Below are positions 7,461 to 15,780 of a stretch of DNA of 27,512 bases, piece by piece (position 1 is the first letter of the stretch; each line of letters starts with the position of its first letter). The position numbers and the translations under genes are program-made. The stretch covers positions 1 through 27,512 of the forward strand of contig JAITNU010000139.1 in the NCBI GenBank assembly GCA_031290325.1, given 5' to 3'. The notes beneath the pieces are model-generated. The model had not been told where the DNA came from and did no database searches. It saw only the letters and a program-made list of their open reading frames with translations. Source of the DNA: Treponema sp. (lineage in GTDB: Bacteria; Spirochaetota; Spirochaetia; Treponematales; Breznakiellaceae).

Positions 7461-8387
7461 ATGAACCTTGAAGCCTTTATACTCGGGTCCGGTGGCATGA
7501 TGCCCCTGCCGAACCGGCACCTCACATCCGTGCTTTTGAGACGTGAAGGGGAACTTTTCCTGTTTGACGGGGGGGAGGGAACCCAGGTGTCCCTCAGAAA
7601 GCTCAACCTCAGATGGAAAAAAATATCCGTCATTTTCATAAGCCATACCCATGCGGATCATGTTACCGGTATTCCGGGGCTACTCATGCTTTCTTCCCAG
7701 GTTGACCGGGATGATCCTCTCTATATTATTGGCCCCCCCCGGATTGCCGAATATATCGAAACGAGCCGCCGGGTACTGGATATGTATATCAATTATGAAA
7801 TCGTCATACAGGAAATAACCGAGCCGGGTATCGTATACCAGGGGGAGGGCTTCCATGTCCGTGCCTTTTCGTTACGCCATACCAAGCCATGCTTTGGGTA
7901 TGCCTTTGAAGAGGACCAGCGCCCCGGTGAGTTCCACCCTGAAAAGGTCCAGGCCCTGGGGGTCGTCCGGGGTCCCCTCTGGGCCAAGCTGCAAGCTGGG
8001 GAAACCGTACTGGCTGCCGATGGTTCCGAGGTGCGGCCCGATCAGGTCCTGGGACCACCCCGGTCAGGCAGGAAATTCTCCTTTGTTACCGATACCCTGG
8101 CCTTTCCCGCCATAGCCGGAGAAGTGGCAGGTTCTGACTTTTTGGTGTGTGAGGGTATGTTTGAACGGGAGCTTGAGGAAAGCGCCCGGGAAAAAAAGCA
8201 CATGACCGCAGAGCAGGCCGCCCGGATCGCTGCCGCGGCGGGGGTCAAGAAGTTGGCCCTCATCCATTACAGTCCCCGGTATACCGAGTATAACCTGAAA
8301 CAGCTTTTACAAGAGGCTCAGGCCATATTCCCGGAAACGATGCTGTCCCGGGATAGGGCGGTGTTTCCCATTGAGTATGTGGATTGA
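7461..8387 (+). CDS. rnz: Ribonuclease Z
   Basis: A 308-residue long-chain member of the metallo-beta-lactamase fold that cuts the 3' trailer from tRNA precursors. Visible family motifs in order: GSGGMMPLPNRHLTS, DGGEGTQ, the metal-binding HTHADH, LRHTKPCFGYAFEE, TDT, HMTAEQAA and the final HYSPRY histidine. Length and motifs match bacterial RNase Z. The start is fixed by the typical N-terminus and by a promoter whose -10 ends 7 nt upstream; no SD is present. murI follows after 34 nt with its own SD, then rsgA, so rnz heads a three-gene operon. Confidence 0.95.
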   Translation: MNLEAFILGSGGMMPLPNRHLTSVLLRREGELFLFDGGEGTQVSLRKLNLRWKKISVIFISHTHADHVTGIPGLLMLSSQVDRDDPLYIIGPPRIAEYIETSRRVLDMYINYEIVIQEITEPGIVYQGEGFHVRAFSLRHTKPCFGYAFEEDQRPGEFHPEKVQALGVVRGPLWAKLQAGETVLAADGSEVRPDQVLGPPRSGRKFSFVTDTLAFPAIAGEVAGSDFLVCEGMFERELEESAREKKHMTAEQAARIAAAAGVKKLALIHYSPRYTEYNLKQLLQEAQAIFPETMLSRDRAVFPIEYVD

Positions 8388-8421
8388 GTCGTATAGAACC
8401 TCGTGCAGAAGGGCGTGAAGT

Positions 8422-9273
8422 ATGAATAATCAGCCTGTACTTTTTTTAGATTCCGGCATTGGCGGCCTCCCGTATTGCCGTCATTTTTATATGCATAATC
8501 CGGCGGAAACCCTGGTATACGTTGCGGACCGGGCTTCTTTTCCTTATGGACCACGGGAACAGGGAGAACTTACCGGTTTATTAATCACCCTGATGAAAAG
8601 GCTCGTGCGGATTTTTAACCCCAAGGTGGTGGTATTGGCCTGTAATACCGCCACGGTATCCGCCCTTGCTGCCCTGCGGAAAGCGTTCCCCGGCCTTCCC
8701 ATGGTGGGCACGGTCCCTGCGATAAAGCCTGCGGTTCTCGAAAGCCGGCAGCAACGGGCCGGCGTACTGGGCACAGAGCGGACCATCAACGATCCCTATA
8801 CCATGAACCTGGCCGCCCGGTACAGACCGGACTGCACCGTTACCGGTATTGCCGCGCCGGACCTCGTGGAGTTTGTGGAACACCGCTATGCCCTCGCAGA
8901 TGAGGTGGAACGGCGCCGGGTGGTGGTTCCATATATTGAGGGATTCCGCGCTGCCGGTGTGGATACCGTCGTATTGGGGTGTACCCATTTCCTTTTTTTG
9001 CTGAAGGAATTCCAATGGGCAGCGGCTCCGGATATCGGTATCTACGATTCCATAGCAGGGGTCTCCCATCGGGTCGAGGCCCTGCTGGATAGGGGTGAAC
9101 AAACACTGCGGACAAATCGGCGCTGCGGGGAAGCTCATCTGCTGGTGGTAACCGGGGCATCACCGCTTGAACTGTCCTGGCAAAGCTGGGCCGATGCCTT
9201 TGATCTGCCCCTCCGCCGCCTTGAGGACCTTGAGCATGACGCTGAGGTGTTACCTGGCCGGATACATCAATGA
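8422..9273 (+). CDS. murI: Glutamate racemase
   Basis: Converts L-glutamate to D-glutamate for the peptidoglycan stem peptide. The 283-residue product shows LDSGIGGLPYCR at the N-terminus, FPYG, the first catalytic cysteine in ACNTAT and the second in LGCTHF, all in the expected order and spacing for the Asp/Glu racemase family. AAGGG at 8409-8413 lies 8 nt before the ATG. The stop overlaps the rsgA start (ATGA), indicating translational coupling. Other mur genes are not in the window. Confidence 0.94.
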   Translation: MNNQPVLFLDSGIGGLPYCRHFYMHNPAETLVYVADRASFPYGPREQGELTGLLITLMKRLVRIFNPKVVVLACNTATVSALAALRKAFPGLPMVGTVPAIKPAVLESRQQRAGVLGTERTINDPYTMNLAARYRPDCTVTGIAAPDLVEFVEHRYALADEVERRRVVVPYIEGFRAAGVDTVVLGCTHFLFLLKEFQWAAAPDIGIYDSIAGVSHRVEALLDRGEQTLRTNRRCGEAHLLVVTGASPLELSWQSWADAFDLPLRRLEDLEHDAEVLPGRIHQ

Positions 9274-10241
9274 AAGGTCTCGTGCTCCGGGGTTCCCGGA
9301 ATATCTTTACCGTAAGATCCGATGGAGGGGATACGCTTTCCGCGCCTGGCGGAGTTGAGTTTGAATGTCGCATCAAGGGTAAGGTTCTTAAAGGAGTTGA
9401 TGGGTATTATAACCCCCTGGCCCCAGGAGATCAGGTGCGTTTCGAGGTTGATCCCCTCCATTCCCGGAAGGGTCTCATCCTGGGACTTGAGGAGCGTACA
9501 CGGATACTAACCCGGTTTAACCGGAAAGGACAGGCTCCCCAGATTCTCGCGGCCAACGTGGACCTGGTCTGCTGTGTTACCACCACCTCAGCGCCACCCT
9601 TCAGACCCCGCTTCCTCGACCGGGCCATCCTCCAGGCGGATATAGCCGGTATTCCCGTGGTGGTCCTCTGTAATAAGAGTGACCTTTTTGAGACTGATCC
9701 GGATACAGAGGCGCGGCTCAGGGATTACCAGAGAATCGGCTATCAGGTGCTCAGGGTTTCCGCTTGTACTGGAGCAGGGCTGGATACCCTCCGGTTCCTC
9801 ATGGCAAACCGGTTTTCGGTACTCCTGGGCCAGTCCGGAGTGGGAAAGTCAAGCCTCGTCAATGCCCTGATTCCCGGCATCCATAGTAAGGTCGGGCTGC
9901 TCAATGAAAAGTACAACCGGGGAAATCATACGACCACCATGTCTGTGGCGCTGGAACTTCCCGGGTGCGGGAACCGGACCTTTATCATTGATACCCCTGG
10001 ATTGCGGCATTTAGTGCCCGACGGTATTCAGGGGGATGATCTCATCCTCTATCTGCGTGAATTTGCCCCCTTAGCAGGGACCTGCGCTTACGGGCTCTCC
10101 TGTTCCCACCGGATCGAACCGGGGTGTAAGATCCTCGAAGCCGTTGCTGCTGGGGAGATCCACGAAGACCGGTACGAAAGTTTTCTCCGCATTCAGGACG
10201 AACTGAGGGGGGACATTCACGGCCTGTTTCATACCTGTTAG
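9270..10241 (+). CDS. rsgA: Ribosome small subunit biogenesis GTPase RsgA
   Basis: A 323-residue circularly permuted GTPase that acts late in 30S assembly. Motifs occur in the permuted order G4-G1-G3: NKSD (135-138), the P-loop GQSGVGKSS (187-195) and DTPG (241-244). An N-terminal OB fold precedes them, and the C-terminal zinc knuckle is visible as C272-x5-C278-x-H280-x5-C286. RGNHTTT after the P-loop fits the switch I region. It overlaps murI by 4 nt. Downstream, 103 nt separate it from the convergent TSCPD gene; GGGG/CCCC and AGGGAA/TTCCCT pairs occur there but no good intrinsic terminator. Confidence 0.95.
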   Translation: MKGLVLRGSRNIFTVRSDGGDTLSAPGGVEFECRIKGKVLKGVDGYYNPLAPGDQVRFEVDPLHSRKGLILGLEERTRILTRFNRKGQAPQILAANVDLVCCVTTTSAPPFRPRFLDRAILQADIAGIPVVVLCNKSDLFETDPDTEARLRDYQRIGYQVLRVSACTGAGLDTLRFLMANRFSVLLGQSGVGKSSLVNALIPGIHSKVGLLNEKYNRGNHTTTMSVALELPGCGNRTFIIDTPGLRHLVPDGIQGDDLILYLREFAPLAGTCAYGLSCSHRIEPGCKILEAVAAGEIHEDRYESFLRIQDELRGDIHGLFHTC

Positions 10242-10344
10242 TGCATAGGAAGGGGCTTTTTCCCCGCTTAGTTAATTATGATCTCTTCGTTGTTAAAGGG
10301 AAAAGTGGCATATTATTCCCTGTATCTGGGCTACCTATGCCGCT

Positions 10345-10608
10345 TTACTGGGCCTTCTGTTGCTGAAGCTGGTTATAGGCTTCCACCGCCTGTGCCAGTT
10401 GATCAGCACAGGAGGTGGCCTTCATGCCGCATTGAACCCCTTTGAGCTTTTCGATAAGGGTTCCGGTCTCCATTCCCTCTACCAATTTCGCAATCGCCTT
10501 TAAATTGCCGTTGCAACCGCCTTCAAAGGAAATGTCGTACATTTTACCATCTCTTATGTCAAAATGAATGGCGCTTGAACAGGTGCCGCTGGTCATATAT
10601 TCATACAT
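10345..10608 (-). CDS. TSCPD-domain protein (TIGR03905-like)
   Basis: An 87-residue protein with four cysteines: C10 (TSGTCSSAI), C32 (EGGCNGNL), C60 (VQCGMK) and C67 in TSCADQLAQAV, which corresponds to the TSCPDQLA motif that names the domain. The same domain is found at the C-terminus of some ribonucleotide reductases; stand-alone versions have no firmly known function, with metal binding or redox a reasonable guess. A strong SD (GAGGAGG, minus strand) precedes the ATG at 10608, and AT-rich TATATATATT further upstream may hold its promoter. It diverges from moxR and stands alone. Confidence 0.85.
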   Translation of the reverse strand: MYEYMTSGTCSSAIHFDIRDGKMYDISFEGGCNGNLKAIAKLVEGMETGTLIEKLKGVQCGMKATSCADQLAQAVEAYNQLQQQKAQ

Positions 10609-10752
10609 AATGCCTCCTCGTTTCTATAGTTAGAATATATATACGTTACCGGCTGACGGGCAAGGTTTCCCCTTGCGCTGGATCGGCATTTTAGGTTGAT
10701 TTTTTGAAGAAATTTCTGATGAGCACCAGTTCCCCAAAGACTATTGATGGTG

Positions 10753-10758
10753 TACAAT
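10753..10758 (+). promoter_or_regulatory. Candidate -10 of the moxR-bat operon
   Basis: TACAAT at 10753-10758 lies 17 nt before the moxR ATG, leaving a leader of roughly 10 nt that contains GGAAGTAGG. No good -35 is seen at the right distance, so an activator or another sigma factor is possible. The gap 10609-10775 also serves the divergent TSCPD gene. Confidence 0.35.
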
Positions 10759-10775
10759 CTACCGGGAAGTAGGTA

Positions 10776-11858
10776 ATGGATCAAAATACGACAGATACTG
10801 GCCTGGCCGCGGCCCGGGGAATTGTGGATACCTGCCGAAAGGAATTGGCTGGGCACATCATCGGCCAGCATGAAATGATAGATGGCCTCTTAATGGCCCT
10901 GATTGCCGGAGGGCATATACTCCTGGAAGGGGTGCCGGGGCTGGCAAAAACCCTGGCGGTTAAGAGCCTTGCGGATATTACGGGACTGGCCTTTAAACGT
11001 ATCCAGTTTACCCCGGACCTGCTCCCTGCAGATCTCACCGGGACCCTGGTGTGGGAACAGGCTTCGGGGACCTTTTCGGTACGCCGGGGACCGGTATTTG
11101 CCAATGTGATCCTGGCGGATGAGATCAACCGTGCCCCTGCCAAGGTGCAGTCCGCCTTGCTTGAGGCAATGGAGGAACATCAGGTTACTATCGGAGAGAC
11201 CACCTATCCGCTGCCAGCTCCTTTTTTTGTCCTGGCGACTCAGAATCCCATTGAACACGAAGGGACCTATACCCTGCCGGAGGCGGAACTGGATCGGTTT
11301 CTCCTTAAACTGCTGGTACGCTACCCCAGTCAGGAGGAAGAAATCCGCATCATGGATTTCGCCACCCAGAGCAGCGTATCCTGTGCTGCAGGGGACACTT
11401 CTTCAGAAGGAATGGTGGCACTGAAGCCGGTTTTAGATGCTGCGGCCCTGGAAATCCTGCGATCTGTCACAGATTCCATCCATATTGATGAGCGTATTGC
11501 AGGGTATATTGTTTCCGTAGTCGCGGCTTCACGCCCCGCCTCCGGGCGATACGCACGGCAGCGGGGCGAAGCTCCCCGCGGGCAGCGGTCCGATGATGCC
11601 GCGGAAAAGGCAGCACGGGAGGGGCTGTACCGGTATCTTGCTTTTGGCGCATCTCCGCGGGCCTCTATCGCCCTCTACCGCTGTTCCCGGATCCGGGCAC
11701 TTTTTGAAGGCCGGGCCTTTGTCACCCCTGAAGACATTAAGGCCATTGCCCTGCCGGTCTTACGGCACCGTATCGTCCTCTCCTATGAGGCTGAGGCAGA
11801 CGGCCTTGACCCGGATGGGATCATCTCCCGCATTCTGGCCTTGGTGCCGGTTCCCTGA
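10776..11858 (+). CDS. MoxR-family AAA+ ATPase, first gene of the bat operon
   Basis: A 360-residue MoxR ATPase, a chaperone-like AAA+ that works with VWA-domain proteins. Walker A is GVPGLAKT (52-59) and Walker B is VILADEINR (111-119), followed by the family-typical APAKVQSALLEAMEE, ATQNPIEHEGTY and, near the end, FGASPRASIAL. Between about residues 257 and 282 there is an Arg/Gly/Ala-rich insert (starting GRYARQRGEAPRGQR) not normally present before the YLAFGASPRA segment; its DNA is a GC-rich palindrome. It heads moxR-DUF58-membrane protein-batA-batB, the order known from spirochaetes such as Borrelia. The DUF58 gene follows after 9 nt without its own SD. Confidence 0.93.
   Translation: MDQNTTDTGLAAARGIVDTCRKELAGHIIGQHEMIDGLLMALIAGGHILLEGVPGLAKTLAVKSLADITGLAFKRIQFTPDLLPADLTGTLVWEQASGTFSVRRGPVFANVILADEINRAPAKVQSALLEAMEEHQVTIGETTYPLPAPFFVLATQNPIEHEGTYTLPEAELDRFLLKLLVRYPSQEEEIRIMDFATQSSVSCAAGDTSSEGMVALKPVLDAAALEILRSVTDSIHIDERIAGYIVSVVAASRPASGRYARQRGEAPRGQRSDDAAEKAAREGLYRYLAFGASPRASIALYRCSRIRALFEGRAFVTPEDIKAIALPVLRHRIVLSYEAEADGLDPDGIISRILALVPVP
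11526..11579. repeat. GC-rich palindrome inside moxR
   Basis: GCTTCACGCCCCGC (11526-11539) pairs with GCGGGGCGAAGC (11561-11572) apart from a 2-nt bulge, and GCGGGG (11561-11566) can alternatively pair with CCCCGC (11574-11579). It coincides with the extra peptide in the MoxR protein and keeps the reading frame. Confidence 0.45.
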
Positions 11859-11867
11859 TACCAGACT

Positions 11868-12752
11868 ATGGATCGCTATGAACTTTTGAAGAGGATTGCC
11901 ACCTTTCCCCTGCTTGCCCCATCCCTGGCCGAGGGACTGCTGGCCGGGGATCTCCGTTCGGTCTTCAAAGGGCAGGGGATCGAAGCCGATGAGGTCCGGC
12001 ATTATGAGCTGGGGGATGATATCCGTTCTATTGATTGGAATGTGAGCGCCCGCTTCGGTACCCCGTATGTCAAACTCTACCGGGAAGAACGGGAGATGAT
12101 GGTGTCCCTGGTGCTGGATTGTTCCGCCTCCATGCATACTGGGGGCGGTCCCCTGAGCCGGTATGATCAGGCGGTGCTGACTACTGCGCTCATGGCTTTC
12201 TCTGCGGAACAGGCGGGTCAGCGGGTGGGGACGGTGTTTTTTAACCAGGGCATTACCCAGGTCTTCCCTCCGCGCAAGGGCCGTTCTCACATTATGGCGA
12301 TGATCAGTGGCGCCCTCTCGGCCCCAGTCGGCGGCAGAAGCAGCGATTTGGGGGCAGCCCTGACCGGTGTGGGAAGGCTCCTGAAACGGCGGAGCCTCGT
12401 GGTGATTATTTCCGACTTTTTTTGTGTGCATTGGGAACAGGAGCTGGGGGACCTGCGCCGGAAGCATGATGTCCTTGCCATCAGGATAAGCGACCCCCTG
12501 GATGAGCACCTATCCGGCCTGGGTCTCATCACCATGGAAGATCCGGAAACAGGACGCCGGTACCATGTACCCGCGGGGTTCGCCTCGTTCCGTGCGGCCT
12601 GGTCCGCTTGGCATGAGGACCGGCTTGCCGTGTGGAAGAGCCTGTGCCGCCGTGCAGGGGTTGCCTGCCTGGAGCTGTCCACTACCGACGATGCACCTGC
12701 GTCCCTCATCCGGTTCTTCGGCGGATGGGGTGAAAGACGGGGGAGCCGCTAG
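11868..12752 (+). CDS. DUF58-domain protein with VWA-like fold
   Basis: A 294-residue protein without membrane segments. The DUF58 core is clear: RSVFKGQGIEADEVRHYELGD followed by DIRSIDWNVSARFGTPYVK, the segment that defines the family, then a VWA-like domain with a MIDAS motif D84-C-S86-A-S88 (LVLDCSASM), and IISDFF where a later MIDAS acidic residue is expected. In related operons the protein is the partner of MoxR and is thought to link the ATPase to the membrane VWA proteins. No SD precedes the ATG, suggesting coupling to moxR 9 nt upstream. The next gene begins one base after its stop. Confidence 0.9.
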   Translation: MDRYELLKRIATFPLLAPSLAEGLLAGDLRSVFKGQGIEADEVRHYELGDDIRSIDWNVSARFGTPYVKLYREEREMMVSLVLDCSASMHTGGGPLSRYDQAVLTTALMAFSAEQAGQRVGTVFFNQGITQVFPPRKGRSHIMAMISGALSAPVGGRSSDLGAALTGVGRLLKRRSLVVIISDFFCVHWEQELGDLRRKHDVLAIRISDPLDEHLSGLGLITMEDPETGRRYHVPAGFASFRAAWSAWHEDRLAVWKSLCRRAGVACLELSTTDDAPASLIRFFGGWGERRGSR

Positions 12753-12753
12753 G

Positions 12754-13734
12754 ATGAGGGGAGCTGTGATTCCAGCGGATAGCCCTTTTCGATGGTGGGT
12801 ACTCCTCTTGGTGCTTCTGATGAGCCGGGCCGAAGCCCAGGTATCGGAACAGGAAGCCCCTTATCTCATTCCCCAAACCGTCTATGTGGGGGACCGTGCC
12901 CGGCTGGTGGTGCCCTTGGGTCCGGCCTTTTCCAATGTCGAAGCCTTTGTAATGGAGGGGGCGTTTCGCCCCTCAGAGGACCTCATCATCAACCGGATTG
13001 CAGTGGAACACCGGGGAGACCAGACCAGGCTGCTCATTGATTTTATTGCATACAGACCAGGGGTTTTGGAGCTGCCGACTATCCCCTCCCTGGCGTTGCG
13101 GGGCTTCCCGGTTTCGGGTATTCAGGTGCACATCACCTCGATCCTGAGCGGAGATTCTCTGGTGCTTGCCCCGGCGGTCCCGCCACTGGTGGTGCCGGGT
13201 ACCATCACCCTGATCTATGGAACCGTGGCGAGTCTCGTCCTGTTGGCCCTCCTGGGGCTTGGCATCAGACTCTGGGGCCGTGGCAGCCTTCAACAGCTCG
13301 GTGAATGTTTCAGGCGGTGGCGGCTTATCCGGTTCATGAAAAAGCGGCTCCGGCACCTGCGGAGCATGGTTGAGGGAGCTGCGGATGGACATGATGCGGG
13401 GGAGTTGCTTGCCCTGGTATGCTCCGAATTCCGGGGCTTTTTGACGCTTTTTACCGGAATCAATTGCCGGGCTTTGGCAGCAGGAGAATTTGTGGGACTG
13501 CCGGTGGTCTGTGACACCCAAGCCCCGCAGGGGATAGTGACGGGGACCTTTCTTGCCGGGATCTTCCGCCGCTACGATACCCTGCGTTTCAGTGGCACCA
13601 GCATATCACGGGAAGCGCTCCTGGATATGCTGGATGGGCTACAGCATTTTATCGGCGCCCTGGAGGAGGTCGAAAAACAAAGCGGTAAGGGCGCTCCGCT
13701 CCAGAGGGCGCTTGCGCCTAAGGGAGCGGCATGA
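12754..13734 (+). CDS. Signal-peptide membrane protein of the bat operon
   Basis: A 326-residue protein of the bat cluster, function unknown. I start it at ATG 12754, one base after the DUF58 stop, with GGGGGAGC upstream; the frame is open further left, but only in the shadow of DUF58. It has a signal peptide (about 1-28, cleavage after AEA), a periplasmic beta-rich domain of about 120 residues with PYLIPQTVYVGDRARL, one membrane helix (about 150-172) and a cytoplasmic helical tail. The topology parallels the gene at the same place in other spirochaetal bat operons and resembles BatD-like/DUF4381-like partners. The last 14 residues (GAPLQRALAPKGAA) come from a GC-rich palindromic segment at 13687-13730 and look like an added tail. 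Confidence 0.75.
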   Translation: MRGAVIPADSPFRWWVLLLVLLMSRAEAQVSEQEAPYLIPQTVYVGDRARLVVPLGPAFSNVEAFVMEGAFRPSEDLIINRIAVEHRGDQTRLLIDFIAYRPGVLELPTIPSLALRGFPVSGIQVHITSILSGDSLVLAPAVPPLVVPGTITLIYGTVASLVLLALLGLGIRLWGRGSLQQLGECFRRWRLIRFMKKRLRHLRSMVEGAADGHDAGELLALVCSEFRGFLTLFTGINCRALAAGEFVGLPVVCDTQAPQGIVTGTFLAGIFRRYDTLRFSGTSISREALLDMLDGLQHFIGALEEVEKQSGKGAPLQRALAPKGAA

Positions 13735-14732
13735 ATCTGGCCTTTGAGTATCCTGTGCTGATTGTGATAGGCCTTGTTGTGATCATCCTGGGCTGGTCCC
13801 TTTCCCGCTTCTTTAAGGATGCCCTTACCCTGGTGGTCCCCCTCGGCCCTCCGGGGGGGACGCCCTTTAAGCCGCCCTATAATCTGGATATCATCATACA
13901 CCTCCTCCAGGGCCTGGAAATCACCGGCAGCTTCCTCCTCTTTATCGCAGCGGCAGGTCCCCTGGTCATATCCACCGAAACGGTGTGGCGTAACCGGGGT
14001 ATGGATATACTTTTTGTGGTGGATATTAGCCCCAGCATGGCGGCGCAGGATATGGCAGGAGCCAGCCGTTTTGATATGGCCCGGAAGCTGGTACATGACT
14101 TTGCGGTGAACCGGCCTTCTGACGCCATCGGACTGGTGGCGGTGGGAAACAACGCGGCCCTCCTGGTTCCCCCCACGGTGGACCGGTCCAGTCTCTTTGC
14201 CCGGCTTGAAAGCCTCGGCATCGCCGAGTTGGGGGATGGGACCGCCCTGGGAATGGGATTGGCAACTGCGGCCTTTCACCTCAGAAATTCCACTGCTCCC
14301 CGCCGGGTGGTGGTGCTGATCACCGATGGGGAAAACAACGCCGGGGCCATACATCCCGAAACCGCCGCTGCCCTGCTGCCGGAACTGGGGGCCACGCTCT
14401 GGGTCATCGGGGTGGGGAGTGACGGGGAGGTGCCGATCAACTATGTGGACCCGGTAACCAAGATGCGCCGGATCGGTACCTTCGATTCCCGCTTTGATCC
14501 GGCAAGCCTCAAGGCCATAGCCGAAAAGGCAGGAGGTGTCTATATCAGAGCACCCTCGGTAGATACCTTTACCGCGGCTTTCTCCCGTATTGACCAGGGG
14601 GAAATGAGCGTCGGCCGTTCAGGAACCCTTACCCGAACCCGGTCCTTAGCAGTACCCTTTATCATAAGCGCCCTGGTCCTGCTGACCCTGGTCATGATCA
14701 TCCGCCGTACTGTACTGGGGGCCTTCTTGTGA
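13731..14732 (+). CDS. batA: BatA, membrane VWA-domain protein
   Basis: A 333-residue protein with two N-terminal membrane helices (about 8-27 and 60-80), a VWA domain with MIDAS motif D98-I-S100-P-S102 and later TALGMGLA and LITDGENNAG, and a C-terminal membrane helix after SVGRSGTLTRTRS. This is the BatA architecture of the Bacteroides aerotolerance operon, also present in Leptospira and Borrelia. The VWA domain would face the periplasm. The start overlaps the preceding stop (ATGA) and the stop overlaps the GTG of batB. Its role in oxygen tolerance is debated; MoxR-assisted assembly of an envelope complex is the usual view. Confidence 0.9.
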   Translation: MNLAFEYPVLIVIGLVVIILGWSLSRFFKDALTLVVPLGPPGGTPFKPPYNLDIIIHLLQGLEITGSFLLFIAAAGPLVISTETVWRNRGMDILFVVDISPSMAAQDMAGASRFDMARKLVHDFAVNRPSDAIGLVAVGNNAALLVPPTVDRSSLFARLESLGIAELGDGTALGMGLATAAFHLRNSTAPRRVVVLITDGENNAGAIHPETAAALLPELGATLWVIGVGSDGEVPINYVDPVTKMRRIGTFDSRFDPASLKAIAEKAGGVYIRAPSVDTFTAAFSRIDQGEMSVGRSGTLTRTRSLAVPFIISALVLLTLVMIIRRTVLGAFL

Positions 14733-15730
14733 ATCAGGCGCTCCGTTTCGATAACCCCCTGGTTTTAATAGGCTTGGCCGGCCTGATTCCCGTGATCATC
14801 CTGGCATTCCTGCATTATCGCCGGTACCACCTTGATTTAGGGGTCTTTGGGGCATCCATGGAGCAGGATGCCCTCCGGCGGGAACTCCGGTTCCGGTACG
14901 TTTGTTCCTGTCTCGCCTTTGGGCTATTCCTCGCCTCCCTCATCATCGCCCTGGCAGGTCCTCGGTGGGGAAGACGGATCGTGCCGGAATATCGCCGGGG
15001 AGTGGATGTGGTCCTGGCCCTGGATGTATCCCGGAGCATGGAAGTCAGGGAGGGGGATATATCCCGGCTGGACCGGGCCTTGCTGATTGCCCGTGACTTT
15101 GCAGAGCATACCGGGGGCCGTCTTGGGGCGGCTATTGGCAAGGGAATCGGGGTACTTGCCGTGCCCTTAACCTATGATACCGGCGCGGTGTTTACCTTCC
15201 TGGAAGGACTGACCGGGTCTGCCGTTACCGGCAGGGGGACCAATCTGGAAACCCTGATCGATGCGGCTTCCAGGGCCTTCCAGACCTCCCTTCCGGCCCG
15301 GCAGGTGATCATCCTTTTTTCCGACGGCGAATCCCTCTCAGGCTCCCTCTCCGCCGCGATTGACCGGGTGTTGGAGGCGGGCATTACCCTGGTTACCGTG
15401 GGCATGGGCAGCGAAACCGGTGGCCCGGTCCCACTTGATCCCCTGTCTCCAGGGGGGCTTGATACCGGGGGAATTCCCCCCATAAGCTACCGCCGGGGGG
15501 AGGTCCTGAGAAGCGCCGCCGAACGGACCGGTGGCTGGTATGTGGACGGGAACCGGGAGGACGCAGTACCGGTGCTCACTGAATATATCCGTTCCCTCAC
15601 CCCGGAAGCGGGGGTAAGTGGCTATCACCTGGAAACCCGGCCCCGACAGCGGCTCTTTATCCTTATTGCCCTGCTGTTTCTGGGGGTATCGAAGGGGTGT
15701 GAAAAAAGGCGGAAGAAATTGGTTCCCTGA
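14729..15730 (+). CDS. batB: BatB, membrane VWA-domain protein
   Basis: A 333-residue paralogue of BatA starting with GTG at 14729, inside the batA stop. It has two N-terminal membrane helices, a VWA domain with MIDAS D99-V-S101-R-S103 (ALDVSRSM), GRGTNLETLID, LFSDGESLSG and a C-terminal hydrophobic helix (LFILIALLFLGV). In Bacteroides and Leptospira batB is followed by the TPR gene batC; here the operon ends at batB, and the TPR gene next door lies on the other strand. The 50 nt between the two stops hold no convincing terminator. Confidence 0.9.
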   Translation: MNQALRFDNPLVLIGLAGLIPVIILAFLHYRRYHLDLGVFGASMEQDALRRELRFRYVCSCLAFGLFLASLIIALAGPRWGRRIVPEYRRGVDVVLALDVSRSMEVREGDISRLDRALLIARDFAEHTGGRLGAAIGKGIGVLAVPLTYDTGAVFTFLEGLTGSAVTGRGTNLETLIDAASRAFQTSLPARQVIILFSDGESLSGSLSAAIDRVLEAGITLVTVGMGSETGGPVPLDPLSPGGLDTGGIPPISYRRGEVLRSAAERTGGWYVDGNREDAVPVLTEYIRSLTPEAGVSGYHLETRPRQRLFILIALLFLGVSKGCEKRRKKLVP

Positions 15731-15780
15731 TATCCCGTTACCGTTGAGGCCGGTGTTCTAAACCTCGATCACTCCGCAAT

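Noticed and set aside
10242..10344. Possible bidirectional terminator between rsgA and the TSCPD gene
   Set aside because: Only 4-6 bp stems (GGGG/CCCC, AGGGAA/TTCCCT) and an imperfect AGTGGCAT/ATGCCGCT pair are seen; none has a convincing stem plus T-tract.
12502..12753. Extended N-terminus of the bat-operon membrane protein
   Set aside because: These 84 codons lie over the end of DUF58; the signal peptide and SD point to ATG 12754.
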